A stretch of 64,000 nt of DNA from Eubacterium nodatum ATCC 33099 (GCA_000510425.1 AZKM01000003.1:1-64000), one strand, 5' to 3'; shown: positions 9,015 through 20,165, counted from the stretch's first letter. The notes: generated from the sequence alone by a model not told the origin. Numbers and translations are program-made.

Positions 9015-11291
9015 TTAAAATATCATGCTCAGAGAAACTCTTTTCTTTTCTTTATCCACGCTTATAATCTTCACTTTCACTGTGTCTCCTACGGAAACCA
9101 CATCCATTGGATGTGCCACATATTTCTCGCTGAGCTTCGAAATATGCACAAGTCCGTCCTGTTTCACTCCTATATCCACAAAAGCACCGAAATCCACCAC
9201 ATTTCTGACCGTGCCTGTAAGCTCCATATCCGGCTTCAAATCATCAAAGTCACGAACATCGTTTCTGAAAATAACAGGAGGTGCACTGTCACGAGGATCC
9301 CTTGCCGGTTTTTTCAGCTCGGAAATTATATCTGTTACGGTAGGTCTTCCAACCTCTACCCCCGTACTTTCGGCTAAATCCGCAACCAATTTATCTATAC
9401 TTTCTGCAACCCGTTTTGCCGGGTATTTTTCCATAAGCCTTGAATCCAAAGATTCGCCGACTCCTCCTGTCAAAAGTTCCCGTGCCGAAATACCTAATCT
9501 GCTCATCATTTCTTTTGCCACTTTATAGGATTCCGGATGAACGGAAGTGCTGTCCAAAGGTTCATCAATAGCCAGTTTTACAGAGGCTGAGTCTGAAACT
9601 GTCCTGTTTTCCGGAACGCCTGAAGCTTTTCTGAAAGTCTCAGAACTTGCATCTGTAATTCTCAGAAACCCTGCACATTGCTCAAAGGCTTTTGCACCCA
9701 GTTTAGGAACCTTAAGAAGCTGCCTTCGATTGCTGAACTTGCCGTTTTCTTCACGCCATATAACTATGTTTTTTGCAATCGACATATTAATTCCGGCAAC
9801 ATAGGACAGAAGTGAGGGTGAAGCTGTATTTAAGTCCACTCCAACTCTGTTTACACAGTTTTCCACAACCCCCGACAAGGCATTTTCTAACATTTTCTGA
9901 TTTATGTCATGCTGGTATTGACCTACTCCGATGTGTTTTGGATCTATTTTTACAAGTTCAGCCAGAGGATCCTGAAGCCTGCGTCCCAGAGACATTGCAC
10001 CCCTTGTGGTCACATCCAGATTCGGGTATTCTTCTGCTGCAAGTTTAGATGCAGAATAAACAGAAGCTCCGGCTTCGTTTACTATCGTGTATTGAATGTC
10101 ATAGTTGTTCTTTTTCAGAAAATCTGCCACAACCTCTTCAGTTTCCCTTGATGCTGTTCCATTTCCTATAACAATTACATCACAGCCGTACTTCTCAATT
10201 AAGGTTTTCAACGCCTTCTCTGTGCCGGCAATGTCGTTCTTCGGCTGTGTGGGATAGATGGTCGTGTATGCTCTTAATTTTCCTGTTCCCTCTAAAACTG
10301 CAACCTTGCAGCCCGTACGATAACCCGGGTCTATGCTTATGACTTTTTTATTTTTTACAGGTGGCACCATCAAAAGGTTTTCCGTATTCTTGGCAAAAAC
10401 TTTCACTGCCTCAAGTTCTGCTCTTTCGGTCAAAATCTTTCTCATCTCCCTCTCCACAGAAGGTGCGATTAAACGCTTATAGGAATCTGCAATGGTGTCC
10501 AGCATAACTTCAATAAAAATCGACTTCTTATTTCTGATAAGTTTCTTTTCGAGAAAAGTATGAATTTCTTCCACATCCACTGAAATCTTTACCTTCAGCT
10601 TCTTTTCTTTTTCGCCTCTGTTGATAGCCAAAACTCTATGATTAGGAATCTTGGAAATAGCTTCGCTGCTGCCATAATACATATCGTAGGGCGTTTTTTC
10701 CTCGGGATCTGTTGCTTCCGTTCCAATCATCCCAAAATTATATGTCTTTTCTCTTATTGCCTCTACCATATCCGCATCTTCTGAAATCATTTCCGCAATA
10801 ATGTCCATGGCACCCTGTAAAGCTTCTTCCGCCGTCTTAACTTCCTTTTCGTCATTCACAAACTTCTCTGCAAAGTCAAGGGGTTGTCCCAATTCCTTTT
10901 GACCTGCAAATATGATCATTGCAAGGGGTTCAATACCTTTTTCCTTTGCCTTGGAGGCTCTTGTCGCTCTCTTTTTCTTATACGGTTTGTACAGATCTTC
11001 TACTCTCTGCAAAATTTCAGCTTTGGCAATTTCCGCCGCCAGCTCATCGGTTAGTTTTCCCTGCTCTTCAATCAGGCGTAAAACTTCTTCTTTTCTCTCC
11101 TCAAGTCCCCTTAAATACTGAAGCCTTTCATCTAAATCCCTAAGGACAATATCGGTAAGTCCACCTGTCGCTTCCTTTCTGTAACGGGCTATAAAAGGAA
11201 TCGTATTTCCCTCATCTATAAGTTTCACCGTTGTCTCTATCCTGTTTAGTTTAATCTGAAATTCTTCTGCAAGTTTTGTTAAAATATCCAT
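9015..11291 (-). CDS. tex: Tex family RNA-binding transcription accessory protein
   Basis: Tex is a cytoplasmic nucleic-acid-binding protein related to eukaryotic Spt6. The sequence shows the N-terminal helical region (KLAEEFQIKLNRIETTVKLI, FIARYRKEATGGL), the YqgF/RNase-H-like domain (VISIDPGYRTGCKVAVLE), a helix-hairpin-helix segment (LNTASPSLLSYVAGI) and a C-terminal S1 domain (LTGTVRNVVDFGAFVDIGV). Length of 758 residues is typical. ATG 11291 is chosen because GGGAGA precedes it by eight bases; the frame is open upstream to 11318. It lies between prfB and addB, all on the minus strand. A stem-loop at 11357-11390 separates it from prfB, so it may have its own promoter. Confidence 0.9.
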   Translation of the reverse strand: MDILTKLAEEFQIKLNRIETTVKLIDEGNTIPFIARYRKEATGGLTDIVLRDLDERLQYLRGLEERKEEVLRLIEEQGKLTDELAAEIAKAEILQRVEDLYKPYKKKRATRASKAKEKGIEPLAMIIFAGQKELGQPLDFAEKFVNDEKEVKTAEEALQGAMDIIAEMISEDADMVEAIREKTYNFGMIGTEATDPEEKTPYDMYYGSSEAISKIPNHRVLAINRGEKEKKLKVKISVDVEEIHTFLEKKLIRNKKSIFIEVMLDTIADSYKRLIAPSVEREMRKILTERAELEAVKVFAKNTENLLMVPPVKNKKVISIDPGYRTGCKVAVLEGTGKLRAYTTIYPTQPKNDIAGTEKALKTLIEKYGCDVIVIGNGTASRETEEVVADFLKKNNYDIQYTIVNEAGASVYSASKLAAEEYPNLDVTTRGAMSLGRRLQDPLAELVKIDPKHIGVGQYQHDINQKMLENALSGVVENCVNRVGVDLNTASPSLLSYVAGINMSIAKNIVIWREENGKFSNRRQLLKVPKLGAKAFEQCAGFLRITDASSETFRKASGVPENRTVSDSASVKLAIDEPLDSTSVHPESYKVAKEMMSRLGISARELLTGGVGESLDSRLMEKYPAKRVAESIDKLVADLAESTGVEVGRPTVTDIISELKKPARDPRDSAPPVIFRNDVRDFDDLKPDMELTGTVRNVVDFGAFVDIGVKQDGLVHISKLSEKYVAHPMDVVSVGDTVKVKIISVDKEKKRVSLSMIF

Positions 11292-11356
11292 TCTCAAAGT
11301 CTCCCGGTTGTTATGCAATAGTTTCTTAATCAGTGTATATGTTTCTGCTATATAAC

Positions 11357-11390
11357 AAAGCTTGCAACATCTGTAAAATGTGCAAGCTTT
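11357..11390. terminator. Stem-loop between prfB and tex
   Basis: AAAGCTTGCA (11357-11366) and its perfect complement (11381-11390) form a 10-bp stem with a 14-base loop. It stands just after the prfB stop on the minus strand. The T-run on that side is weak, so termination may be partial. Confidence 0.5.
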
Positions 11391-11398
11391 TCATTATC

Positions 11399-12496
11399 TT
11401 ACAGTTGTTTTAATTCCTCATTAATGAAGTGGTCCAGTTCACCGTCCATAACCGCTCCCACATTTCCGACCTCGGCACCTGTTCTATGGTCTTTCACCAT
11501 GGTATACGGCTGAAAAACATAGGATCTTATCTGCGAACCCCAAGTAATCTGAGAAAAATCCCCCTTGATTTCCGCCAAATCCTCCTTATGCTGCTGTTCC
11601 GCCAAATCTAGCAGCTTAGACATCAGAATCTTCATGGCAACTTCCCTGTTCTGATGTTGGCTGCGCTCATTCTGACAGGTTACCACTATATTGGTCGGCA
11701 GGTGGGTGATTCTGATAGCAGAGTCCGTCTTATTTACATGTTGTCCACCTGCACCGCTGCTTCGGAATGTATCCACTCTAATGTCCTCAGAATTTATTTC
11801 CACCGTAAGCTCATCGTCAATCTCCGGCATCACTTCAAGTGCTGCAAAAGATGTCATTCGCTTTCCTGCAGCATTAAAAGGTGAGATTCTGACTAACCTG
11901 TGAACACCCTTTTCATGTTTCAGATATCCGTACGCATTTTCCCCTTCTATCATAACAGTAGCACTCTTTATTCCGGCTTCCGTATCATCTTGGAGGTCAA
12001 CCAGTTTTACATCGTAACCCTTGCTCTCCGCCCATCGGGTGTACATTCTTAGAAGCATCTCTGCCCAGTCCATAGCCTCCACTCCGCCGGCACCTGCATG
12101 CAGAGAGATAACCGCACTGTTATGGTCGTACTTACCATTCAGTAAAGTTTCCAGCTTAAAGTTCTCAAGAGCCTTGACAAGCTCTCTATACATGCCAATG
12201 ACACTGTCTGCTTCTTCTTCATCCTCCATTTCCTCAGCAAGCTCCATCAGTTCTTCGACATCTGAAAGACCTTTATCGAGGGTTTCATATGAGCTGATTT
12301 TATTTTCCAGCGAGCTTTTCTGTTTCAAAACCTTTTGGGCGGTTTCCGGATCATCCCAAAAGCCCTCCTTCATAGTTTCCTGATTTAAAATTTCAGCTTT
12401 TTCCCTTATACCTGCAAGCCCCAGAGACTCACCGATTCCCGTTAAGATTTTTTTCTTTTCGGGAAGCTCCTGTCTAATCGGATCCAGTTTAAGCAT
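11399..12496 (-). CDS. prfB: Peptide chain release factor 2
   Basis: RF2 ends translation at UGA and UAA. The 365-residue protein has the RF2 stop-codon reading tripeptide SPF (205-207) and the catalytic GGQ (250-252, in [13 protein letters not shown]). In most bacteria prfB carries an autoregulatory +1 frameshift with an in-frame UGA near codon 26. Here the reading frame is open through that region (LGLAGI at 25-30), so no programmed frameshift is needed. The start codon overlaps the last codons of secA by eight bases, which implies translational coupling. The N-terminus and length agree with full-size RF2. Confidence 0.95.
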   Translation of the reverse strand: MLKLDPIRQELPEKKKILTGIGESLGLAGIREKAEILNQETMKEGFWDDPETAQKVLKQKSSLENKISSYETLDKGLSDVEELMELAEEMEDEEEADSVIGMYRELVKALENFKLETLLNGKYDHNSAVISLHAGAGGVEAMDWAEMLLRMYTRWAESKGYDVKLVDLQDDTEAGIKSATVMIEGENAYGYLKHEKGVHRLVRISPFNAAGKRMTSFAALEVMPEIDDELTVEINSEDIRVDTFRSSGAGGQHVNKTDSAIRITHLPTNIVVTCQNERSQHQNREVAMKILMSKLLDLAEQQHKEDLAEIKGDFSQITWGSQIRSYVFQPYTMVKDHRTGAEVGNVGAVMDGELDHFINEELKQL

Positions 12497-15275
12497 CCCT
12501 GTTCTCTCTTTCTATTTCCATATCTTTTTTCATGCAGCAGTGTTTATATTTCTTTCCACTTCCGCAAGGGCAAGGATCATTTCTTCCTATTTTGGGATGA
12601 CTTCTCTTTACGGTATCCTGTTTATGCTCTCTTTCTGGAATTTCTGCATCCTCCGGTATTCCCCCCTGCATTGCCATCAGGAAACTGTCATCCACATCCT
12701 CAGCTTTGGTTTCACCGCCTATCTCAATTACTGAATGACGCTGTGCATCCGTATCTAAAGTAACGCTGTAACAATAATTCACCGTTTCTTCCTTGATCTC
12801 GTTAATCATGGAATCAAACATCTCAAACCCTTCCTGGGCATAGGCTGCCACCGGATCCTGCTGTCCCAAAGCACGAAGCCCGATACCTTCCTTCAGCTGA
12901 TCCATGGCATCGATCTGATCCATCCACAGATTATCTACAACTCTCAAGAGAATCATACGCTCGACTTCGCGCATCTGTTCCTCACCGATTTCCCTCTCTT
13001 TTGCCCTGTACATTTCCTCAAATTCAGCAAAGATTTCCCCTTTCAGAGACTCGGCGGTCATTCCCACCAGTTCATCTGTGGTATAGGAGGTTTTGCCTAT
13101 GTATTCTCTATTAATACGGCGAAGGTTTTTATTCAGGGTTTCAAAATCCCATTCTTCCGGGTATTTTGAGGCAAGTACAATCGGATCCACCATGTGACTT
13201 ACAAGATCTTCCATCATATTCATGATATAATCTCTCAGATCTTCTCCAAACAGAACTTTACGGCGTTCGTCGTATATGATTTCTCTCTGCTTATTCATAA
13301 CATTGTCATACTGCAACACATATTTACGAATACCGAAGTTTCTTCCTTCTACCTTTTTTTGTGCTCCTTCAATGGATCTGCTCAACATTCCGGCTTCAAT
13401 AGCTTCATCTTCTTCAAGACCCATTTTCTTTACAAGATTCTGCATTCTATCACCGCCGAATAGACGCATAAGCTCATCTTCCAGAGAAATAAAGAACTGG
13501 GTAGCCCCGGGATCCCCCTGTCTTCCTGCACGGCCACGGAGCTGATTGTCGATACGCCTTGATTCGTGGCGCTCCGTACCTATAATATAAAGACCTCCAA
13601 GTGCCACGACCTGATCATGTTCTTCATCTCTTTCTACCTTGAAGCTATCATAAAACTTATGGTAAACATCTCGGGCTTCATTGAGCTTTTCGTCATCGGA
13701 TTTTGCAAAGCCTGTGGCAAAATTAATTTCTTCATCGGAGTATCCCTTCTTGCGCATTTCTCTACGAGCCTCAAAGTCAGGGTTTCCGCCCAGCAAAATA
13801 TCAGTACCACGACCTGCCATATTCGTTGCAATCGTAACCATTCCCAGACGACCTGCTTCTGCTACTATTTCGGCTTCTTTTTCATGCTGCTTGGCATTGA
13901 GCACATTGTGAGAAACGCCTTTTTTTCTCAAAAGGTCACTGATAAGCTCCGACTTTTCAATGGATATGGTACCCACAAGAACGGGCTGTCCGGTAGCATG
14001 TATTTCTGCAACCTTTTCTGCAATAGCCTTGAATTTGCCGTTTTCTTTCTGGTAAACAACATCCTGCATATCATTACGAATAACATCTTTATTAGTAGGG
14101 ATAACCACTACATCCATGTTGTAAATTTCACGAAATTCATCTTCCTCTGTTTTGGCAGTACCGGTCATTCCCGCAAGTTTATTATACATTCTGAAAAGAT
14201 TCTGCAAAGTAACAGTAGCCAGGGTTTTAGATTCTGAACGAACCTTGAGCCTTTCCTTAGCTTCAATAGCCTGATGAAGACCGTTGCTGTAGCGACGACC
14301 GAACATAAGACGACCGGTAAATTCATCTACGATTATAATTTCTCCATCCTTGACAATATAGTCAACATCCTTTTCCATCATATTGTGAGCCTTGAGTGCC
14401 TGCTGTACATGGTGGTTCACTTCCATATTTTCAGGGTCACCAAAGTTCTCAAGCTCAAAGTAGTCCTCAGCCTTTACAACGCCTTCATCTGTCAGGGAAA
14501 TCTGCTCATCCTTTTCTTCAATTTCAAAATCTTTACCCTTGGTAAGTCCCTTTACAAAGGAATCCGCCTTTTTATACAGGTCTGTAGACTTGGTACCCTG
14601 TCCGGAAATAATAAGAGGGGTTCTCGCTTCGTCAATCAAAATAGAGTCCACCTCATCCACGATGGCAAAGTTAAGCTCCCTTTGCATGAGTTCTTCCTCA
14701 TATGTAACCATGTTATCTCTAAGATAATCAAAACCGAATTCGTTGTTGGTTCCGTAGGTAATATCAGCCTCATAAGCAGCTCTGCGTTCTTCTTCGGTTA
14801 TTCCGTGAACAATGCATCCTACGCTCAGACCCATATATGAATAAACCTTTCCCATCCATTCAGAGTCACGCTTTGCAAGATAATCATTGACGGTAACCAC
14901 ATGGACACCTTTGCCGGAAAGAGCATTAAGATATACCGGAAGGGTTGCCATCAAGGTCTTTCCTTCACCTGTTTTCATCTCCGCAATTCTCCCCTGATGC
15001 AAAACAACACCACCGATCAGCTGAACACGGAAAGGTTTCATACCCACGCTTCGCCATGCAGCTTCACGGCATGCAGCAAAAGCTTCCGGCAAAATATCAT
15101 CCAATGTTTCTCCCTTTGCAAGTCGATCCCTGAACTCCTGCGTCTTTGCCTTTAGTTCATCATCAGACAACTCCGCCGTCTCCTCTTCCAGCAAAACTAT
15201 TTTATCCACAATCTTATTTACTTTTTTTACTTCTCTCTTATTTAAGTCTCCGAAGATTTTTTCTATAAAGCTCAT
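12489..15275 (-). CDS. secA: Preprotein translocase ATPase SecA
   Basis: SecA drives export of unfolded preproteins through SecYEG. The 928-residue protein has Walker A MKTGEGKT (100-107), the [15 protein letters not shown]alker B region, the second RecA-like fold ([24 protein letters not shown]) and a C-terminal zinc-binding SEC-C tail ([16 protein letters not shown]), which binds SecB or ribosomes in other bacteria. ATG 15275 overlaps the stop of the upstream CNNM-type gene by one base (TAATG), and its end overlaps prfB. The secA-prfB order is common in Firmicutes. Confidence 0.97.
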   Translation of the reverse strand: MSFIEKIFGDLNKREVKKVNKIVDKIVLLEEETAELSDDELKAKTQEFRDRLAKGETLDDILPEAFAACREAAWRSVGMKPFRVQLIGGVVLHQGRIAEMKTGEGKTLMATLPVYLNALSGKGVHVVTVNDYLAKRDSEWMGKVYSYMGLSVGCIVHGITEEERRAAYEADITYGTNNEFGFDYLRDNMVTYEEELMQRELNFAIVDEVDSILIDEARTPLIISGQGTKSTDLYKKADSFVKGLTKGKDFEIEEKDEQISLTDEGVVKAEDYFELENFGDPENMEVNHHVQQALKAHNMMEKDVDYIVKDGEIIIVDEFTGRLMFGRRYSNGLHQAIEAKERLKVRSESKTLATVTLQNLFRMYNKLAGMTGTAKTEEDEFREIYNMDVVVIPTNKDVIRNDMQDVVYQKENGKFKAIAEKVAEIHATGQPVLVGTISIEKSELISDLLRKKGVSHNVLNAKQHEKEAEIVAEAGRLGMVTIATNMAGRGTDILLGGNPDFEARREMRKKGYSDEEINFATGFAKSDDEKLNEARDVYHKFYDSFKVERDEEHDQVVALGGLYIIGTERHESRRIDNQLRGRAGRQGDPGATQFFISLEDELMRLFGGDRMQNLVKKMGLEEDEAIEAGMLSRSIEGAQKKVEGRNFGIRKYVLQYDNVMNKQREIIYDERRKVLFGEDLRDYIMNMMEDLVSHMVDPIVLASKYPEEWDFETLNKNLRRINREYIGKTSYTTDELVGMTAESLKGEIFAEFEEMYRAKEREIGEEQMREVERMILLRVVDNLWMDQIDAMDQLKEGIGLRALGQQDPVAAYAQEGFEMFDSMINEIKEETVNYCYSVTLDTDAQRHSVIEIGGETKAEDVDDSFLMAMQGGIPEDAEIPEREHKQDTVKRSHPKIGRNDPCPCGSGKKYKHCCMKKDMEIERENRDA

Positions 15276-16570
15276 TATTTATTTCCCCTTTCTGCTTTTT
15301 GCAGCTCTTCTTCCTGTTTTTCCTCCACTTTTAAATTTATTTCCAAAGCTTTTCTTGAATCAGCCTTTGTTACCTTACCTCTGAAAATCTTATTGCCGGC
15401 ATCGTATTCAAATTCATCGCCGGATTCGGGAAGTTTATCTATCTGCAAAATCAGCCAGCCATTTACCGTGGTTGCACTCATGTCGATTTCCTCATCAAAG
15501 TAGTCGAACATTTTCTCCACATTGGTATTTCCCATAACTCTGAAACTTCCGTTCCTCAATGGGATAATTCCCTCGGTTTCCACGGCATCATGCTCATCAT
15601 ATATTTCTCCGACAAGCTCCTCTATAATATCTTCCATGGTAACCAGACCCTCAGTTCCTCCGTATTCATCAACGACGATGGCAATCTGTGTTTTATTTGC
15701 CTGAAGCTTCTTCAGAAGATCTGCACACTTCATTGAGCCTGCCACAAAAACCACAGGTTTCACATAGTCTGCAATGGTTTTCTCCGTTCCCGATATGAAA
15801 TTATGAAAATCTTTCTGATTCAGTACCCCTAAAATATTATCAAGGTCATCTTCATACACAGGCATTCTGGAAAATCCCGTATCTTTGAAAAGCATACCCA
15901 CATCTTCCTTGATGTCATCGATTTCGATTGCCTTGATGTCGACTCTGGGAGTCAATACATCCCAAGCCTCAAGATCGCTGAAGTCTATGGCATTCTGAAT
16001 AAGCTCCTCCTGCTCCGACATTATATTGCCTTCCGTTGCAGCCTCCTCCACAAGAGTCTTAATTTCCTCTTCGGTAATCCCCTTATCTAAATTCACTTTG
16101 AAAATCAGCCGAAGCAATTTCTTCCACTGTGCAAAAATCCAGTTTATCGGGGTAAAAACAGTCATCAGCAGAGATATGAGCAGTGCTGAAAACATGGCGA
16201 ATTTCTCAGGATATTCCTTCGCCAGATTTTTAGGGGAAATCTCACCAAAAATCAGGACTGTAACGGTTATCACAATCGTGGAAATTGTGGGACCGTATCT
16301 TCCGTAAAGATTTACAAAAAAAACTGTAGCAATGGCTGTAGTGGCTATATTAGCTATATTGTTTCCCACCAAAATCGTAGAAAGCAGAGTATCGTAGCGT
16401 TCTTCTAAAAGAAGAACCTTCTTCGCCCTCATATTCCCGTCTCCTGCCATGTTCTTCAGTTTTATCCTATTGACAGAAGTAAAGGCAGTTTCCGTTGCCG
16501 AAAAATATGCTGACAAAATTATCAGAAATGCCATACCTCCGATATACAACCCAAGTTCTCGGGTTTCCAT
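15275..16570 (-). CDS. CNNM/CorC-type membrane protein with CBS domains
   Basis: The 431-residue protein has an N-terminal DUF21 (CNNM) membrane domain with about four hydrophobic segments and the motif [11 protein letters not shown], then two CBS domains (about 205-325; [30 protein letters not shown]) and a C-terminal CorC/HlyC transporter-associated domain. Proteins of this family are linked to magnesium and other divalent-cation export; old annotations as hemolysin are misleading. GGAGG lies seven bases before the ATG. It is the first gene of the minus-strand secA block. Confidence 0.9.
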   Translation of the reverse strand: METRELGLYIGGMAFLIILSAYFSATETAFTSVNRIKLKNMAGDGNMRAKKVLLLEERYDTLLSTILVGNNIANIATTAIATVFFVNLYGRYGPTISTIVITVTVLIFGEISPKNLAKEYPEKFAMFSALLISLLMTVFTPINWIFAQWKKLLRLIFKVNLDKGITEEEIKTLVEEAATEGNIMSEQEELIQNAIDFSDLEAWDVLTPRVDIKAIEIDDIKEDVGMLFKDTGFSRMPVYEDDLDNILGVLNQKDFHNFISGTEKTIADYVKPVVFVAGSMKCADLLKKLQANKTQIAIVVDEYGGTEGLVTMEDIIEELVGEIYDEHDAVETEGIIPLRNGSFRVMGNTNVEKMFDYFDEEIDMSATTVNGWLILQIDKLPESGDEFEYDAGNKIFRGKVTKADSRKALEINLKVEEKQEEELQKAERGNK

Positions 16571-17166
16571 ATATTTTCCTCCGTAATGATAGATTTTACT
16601 TAATTATAGTTTGCCTTTAAAAGGCTTTTCCTCCCAATCAATCCTTGTAAATGCCCACTTATACAGAGTGATAATATCACAAAACTCATGAAATTAAAAG
16701 CTATAACCTCCTTTATTCATCATATTCACATATATACCATGAAATATATTGTTTGAATACTATTGAGAAAAATATGTATTGCCTTGGGAATTTCTCTGCT
16801 CTACTCCTGTATAAGTATGTGTATGACGCCGTTGCTATTGTAACTCTCCACAGTTTATGATAATATTCTAATTATTATAAACAGCTACATCAAACTTCGG
16901 AAAAGCGTTGTATCCAACAACGGTACTGCCATCATAATTCCGGAGAACAACATTTTTCTGTCGGATTTATCCATATAGTGCCTAAAAGCTCAGACTATTC
17001 ATTTGCAAGGAGAGTCGAAAATGGGAAACCATATAAAATGAGAAACATAGTTTTATAAAAAAATATAACTCTGATTATGTTATGATATTTGCGAAAGATA
17101 AATCAAAGGAATATATGAAAAAAGAATAGCACTCTTATATTGTTTCAATTAGAAGGTCATTAGGTA
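16571..17166. other. Long intergenic region between divergent genes
   Basis: No supported gene lies here. It must hold the promoters of the CNNM gene (minus) and of the hydrolase-birA pair (plus; TATGAT at about 17079 is a possible -10). GTGATAATATCAC at 16668-16680 is a perfect inverted repeat and could be an operator. On the minus strand, near 16880-16960, a short open tail reads NVVLRNYDGSTVVGYNAF and then FPKFDVAVYNN-stop; it has no start and may be a relic of a lost gene that I do not recognise. Confidence 0.4.
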
Positions 17167-17865
17167 ATGAATTTAAAACATTATTACATAAAAAAAGGCT
17201 GCGGACAACCTTTTATATTGCTCCATGGAAATAATGAAGATTCCTCTTATTTTAAAAGTCAGATTGAGGAATTTTCTAAAGAGTATGAAGTCATTGCACT
17301 TGACACCCGTGGTCACGGCAAAACAGAGCGTGGCGAAGCTCCCTTTACCATAAGACAGTTTGCCTGTGATTTAAAAAGCTTCATGGACACAAAAGGAATA
17401 AAAAAGGCGCATATTCTGGGCTTTTCAGATGGTGCCAACATCGCCATGTGCTTTGCTGTCAAGTATCCTGAAATGGTTGAAAAACTAATCCTTTATAGTG
17501 GAAATTTAAATTCAAACGGCGTTCATCCTCTCATACAGATTCCCATAGAAATCGGGCACAAACTCAAGAGCCTCCTTCATAGATATATGCCGTTTAATAG
17601 ACTGAAAAAATTTATGAAACATCGCAGCGAAATCCTGGGACTGATGATAAACCAGCCCAACATTACTTTAGAGGAATTAAATCGCATTAAGGCGATTACC
17701 CTTGTAATTGCCGGAACCTTTGATATGATTAAACAAAATCACACTGAATTGATACATAAGCATATTGAAAATTCACAGCTGATTCTAATAAAAGGAGACC
17801 ATTTTATTTCAAAGAAAAAGCCAAAGGAATTTAACGCTGCTGTAAAGAAATTTATGAAAGGATAG
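17167..17865 (+). CDS. Alpha/beta-fold hydrolase
   Basis: The 232-residue protein is a single alpha/beta hydrolase domain: oxyanion segment ILLHGNNED (17-25), the conserved DTRGHGKT (46-53), nucleophile elbow GFSDGA (Ser at 87), an acid in AGTFDMIK and the catalytic His in GDHF near the C-terminus. Substrate cannot be told; the family covers esterases, peptidases and lactonases. The small lid region suggests a cytoplasmic enzyme. AGAAGG lies 12 bases before the ATG. It stands 14 bases before birA and is probably co-transcribed, but I see no functional link. Confidence 0.8.
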   Translation: MNLKHYYIKKGCGQPFILLHGNNEDSSYFKSQIEEFSKEYEVIALDTRGHGKTERGEAPFTIRQFACDLKSFMDTKGIKKAHILGFSDGANIAMCFAVKYPEMVEKLILYSGNLNSNGVHPLIQIPIEIGHKLKSLLHRYMPFNRLKKFMKHRSEILGLMINQPNITLEELNRIKAITLVIAGTFDMIKQNHTELIHKHIENSQLILIKGDHFISKKKPKEFNAAVKKFMKG

Positions 17866-17879
17866 GCGGAGAACTTACA

Positions 17880-18896
17880 ATGTTCCACTGCCACAAAAAA
17901 ATGGCTACAAAGGATAAACTTTTTGAACTGTTATCATCAAATGCTGATGAATTTATTTCCGGGCAGATTATAGCGGATGAGCTGAAGCTTTCCAGAAATT
18001 CAATCTGGAAAGGCATAACCGCCTTAAAAAAAGACGGATATATAATCGAAAGCAAACCCCATATAGGCTACCGTCTGGCAGGGGAAAGTAATCTTTTGTC
18101 TAAAGAAATAATTATAAAGGATTTGCGTGTTCCATGCACTGTCGAAGTCCACGATACCGTCACCTCCACCAATGACATGGCTAAGAAAAAAGCCATGAGC
18201 CACAAACCGATTGTGTTGATTGCAAATAGGCAATCAAACGGTCGTGGAAGACTTGGCAGATCCTTTGAATCTCCGGGGGGAACCGGACTTTACCTGACAA
18301 TAGCCCTGAAACCCGGTTTTTCTTTGGAAAAATCCCTTTATGTCACCATGGCTGCTGCCGTATCGGTGTGCAGAGCAATCGAAAAAGTTTGCGATAGAAA
18401 TCCGCAAATCAACGGTAAAAATCCGCAAATTAAGTGGGTAAATGATATTTTCATCGAAAACAAAAAAGTATGCGGAATACTGACAGAAGCTCAAACTAAT
18501 TTTGAAACGGGGCAGATAGACAGCCTGATAATCGGAATCGGGGTAAACTGCTTTCCGGGGAACCTACCGAACGAGCTAAAAGAAATTGCCGGCTCAATCT
18601 CTGAAAAAACAGGAAGTTTTTCTCGCAACAGGCTCGCATCGGAAATAATCAATGAAACCTTAAAGAGCCTGGATAGAATTGAAGATAAAAGTTTTCTTAC
18701 TGAATACAAAAGTCGCTGTTTCATTCTGGGTCATAAAATAAAAGTCCACCCTCAATACGATAAATCAGGCATTCCTGCAAAAGCTCTGGATATTGCAGAA
18801 GACGGAGGACTAATCGTTGAGTATATAGACGGCACGAAAAAAGGCGAGACCGAAACCCTCCACACCGGAGAAATTTCAATCAGACTCACCCGCTAA
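17880..18896 (+). CDS. birA: Bifunctional biotin ligase and biotin operon repressor
   Basis: BirA attaches biotin to acetyl-CoA carboxylase or related carboxylases and represses biotin genes. The 338-residue protein has an N-terminal winged helix (about 10-65, ISGQIIADELKLSRNSIWKG), then the ligase domain with the adenylate-binding loop GRGRLGRSFESPGGTGLYL (121-139), KWVNDIFIENKKVCGILTEA and a C-terminal SH3-like part (GHKIKVH, VEYIDGTKKGET). A Phe replaces the more usual Trp in the loop. GGCGGAG precedes ATG 17880 at good distance; ATG 17901 is a possible alternative. Confidence 0.92.
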   Translation: MFHCHKKMATKDKLFELLSSNADEFISGQIIADELKLSRNSIWKGITALKKDGYIIESKPHIGYRLAGESNLLSKEIIIKDLRVPCTVEVHDTVTSTNDMAKKKAMSHKPIVLIANRQSNGRGRLGRSFESPGGTGLYLTIALKPGFSLEKSLYVTMAAAVSVCRAIEKVCDRNPQINGKNPQIKWVNDIFIENKKVCGILTEAQTNFETGQIDSLIIGIGVNCFPGNLPNELKEIAGSISEKTGSFSRNRLASEIINETLKSLDRIEDKSFLTEYKSRCFILGHKIKVHPQYDKSGIPAKALDIAEDGGLIVEYIDGTKKGETETLHTGEISIRLTR

Positions 18897-18999
18897 AACC
18901 GTATTTGATACACCGGATACCGCAAAAACATCATAAAATACCATAAAACACTATAATATGTTATCGGTATCCGATTTTCTATCATCCCTCCGGCTTGCC

Positions 19000-19641
19000 T
19001 TACTCCTTTTTCTTTATTCCGATCTCTGTATAGCTTTCAGGCTCACTTTCTCTAAAATCAACTATATAACCCAGACCCGGCTCAGGAATCCAGTCCCACA
19101 TGTTACTTTTAGCCCCCGGAAACATTTGTCGCATCATGGAAGATATAACTCCGCCGTGGCAAACCATTACAGTGACTGCATCCTCTCCTCCATGCCTGTG
19201 AGACCATTCCTTTAGACGATGCAAACCTATAAGCTCCCTGAGTCCTTCTTTGACCCGCATGGAAAAATCCAATCTGCTCTCTCCATCAGGCGGACACACC
19301 TCATCAGTTTCATCGTATACCCACTTTTGAAATTCCTCATCTTCCTCAATCTCTTCAAAGCTGTGACACTCAAATATACCAAAGTTCATTTCCTGCAAAT
19401 TGGGGATTTCCTGCCATTCTCCCTCTCCAAAGAGAATTTTCATAGTCTGCTTGGTGCGGGTAAGTCCCGAAACAATTTTCTGAGCATCCTCCGGTATTTT
19501 CGGATACACGCCCCGTTCTTTATAACGAACAAGCATATCCTTTCCTTTCTCCAGGAGGGGCAAATCCGTTTTTCCGTAAAACCACCTTTTCTCATTTCCT
19601 TCAGTTATGCCGTGTCTGATAAGTATTAGTTTAGATGCCAT
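19000..19641 (-). CDS. cobC: Histidine phosphatase, probable alpha-ribazole phosphatase
   Basis: The 213-residue protein belongs to the phosphoglycerate-mutase-like histidine phosphatases: RHG (9-11) with the phospho-accepting His, the second Arg in SGLTRTKQT, EMNFGIFE and the second His in VMVCHGG. CobC-type members remove the phosphate from alpha-ribazole phosphate or adenosylcobalamin phosphate in nucleotide loop assembly. The family alone does not fix the substrate; the call rests on its place as last gene of the cobT-cobU-cobS run. A 9-bp inverted repeat with a long loop (CGGATACCG at 18914, complement at 18965) lies between it and the convergent birA. Confidence 0.8.
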   Translation of the reverse strand: MASKLILIRHGITEGNEKRWFYGKTDLPLLEKGKDMLVRYKERGVYPKIPEDAQKIVSGLTRTKQTMKILFGEGEWQEIPNLQEMNFGIFECHSFEEIEEDEEFQKWVYDETDEVCPPDGESRLDFSMRVKEGLRELIGLHRLKEWSHRHGGEDAVTVMVCHGGVISSMMRQMFPGAKSNMWDWIPEPGLGYIVDFRESEPESYTEIGIKKKE

Positions 19642-19763
19642 TTCCCATTTTCCAATTCCAAAATTTGTTATTTTAATTCACTGTTTCCTTGCTTTTTGTT
19701 TCAATATTTACTATCGACGATTAATTTAACGATTCATTTCAAAGACTTGTCATTTTGGATCTT

Positions 19764-20165
19764 TTATCTTGCTTTTATTTCCTGTGGGATTCCGCAAAAA
19801 ACTCTGATGACCTTTTCCGCTTCTTTTCCTAAGATAACAAGACTTCTGCCGGTCTCTTCACGCCAAGCTCTTTCGAGCTTATCCATAGGCACTACTCCTT
19901 GGGTTATATCATCTGCCAGAATTATTTTATCCTTCAGCTGTTCCAAACTCGCCTCCACATGATTTGATGCCTCTATACCTTCCCCGGTGCAGGCTAAAAT
20001 GTACCGCTCAAAATGATTCAGCACCTTTGCCTTTAAATCTATAGACGGCCAATCACTGCCGTCATTTGCCTTTGCACAGTCAAATATATCCTCATCCTTC
20101 AACCCGAATTTTTCCTTTGCATAATCAAGTTTTCCCTGATATGCACCACCGATTATTAAAATCAT
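19764..20165 (-). CDS. Small CobU-like protein, possibly non-catalytic
   Basis: At 133 residues this is shorter than CobU (about 180) but similar in layout. The N-terminus MILIIGGAYQGKLDYAKEKF resembles the CobU P-loop GGxxSGKSxxAE, yet the residue after the Lys is Leu, not Ser or Thr. The C-terminal part has DDITQGVVPMDKLERAWREE, like the CobU segment with GIVP and an RxxR pair. It lies 10 bases after cobS. The operon also encodes a standard CobU, so this second protein may be a divergent kinase or a helper. Function is unproven. Confidence 0.6.
   Translation of the reverse strand: MILIIGGAYQGKLDYAKEKFGLKDEDIFDCAKANDGSDWPSIDLKAKVLNHFERYILACTGEGIEASNHVEASLEQLKDKIILADDITQGVVPMDKLERAWREETGRSLVILGKEAEKVIRVFCGIPQEIKAR

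Noticed and set aside
12400..12496. Programmed frameshift in prfB
   Set aside because: I looked for an in-frame UGA after a CUU codon at the usual place and found an uninterrupted frame.
13566..14237. 223-codon frame opposite secA
   Set aside because: It is the antisense reading of a highly conserved gene and shows no family features of its own.
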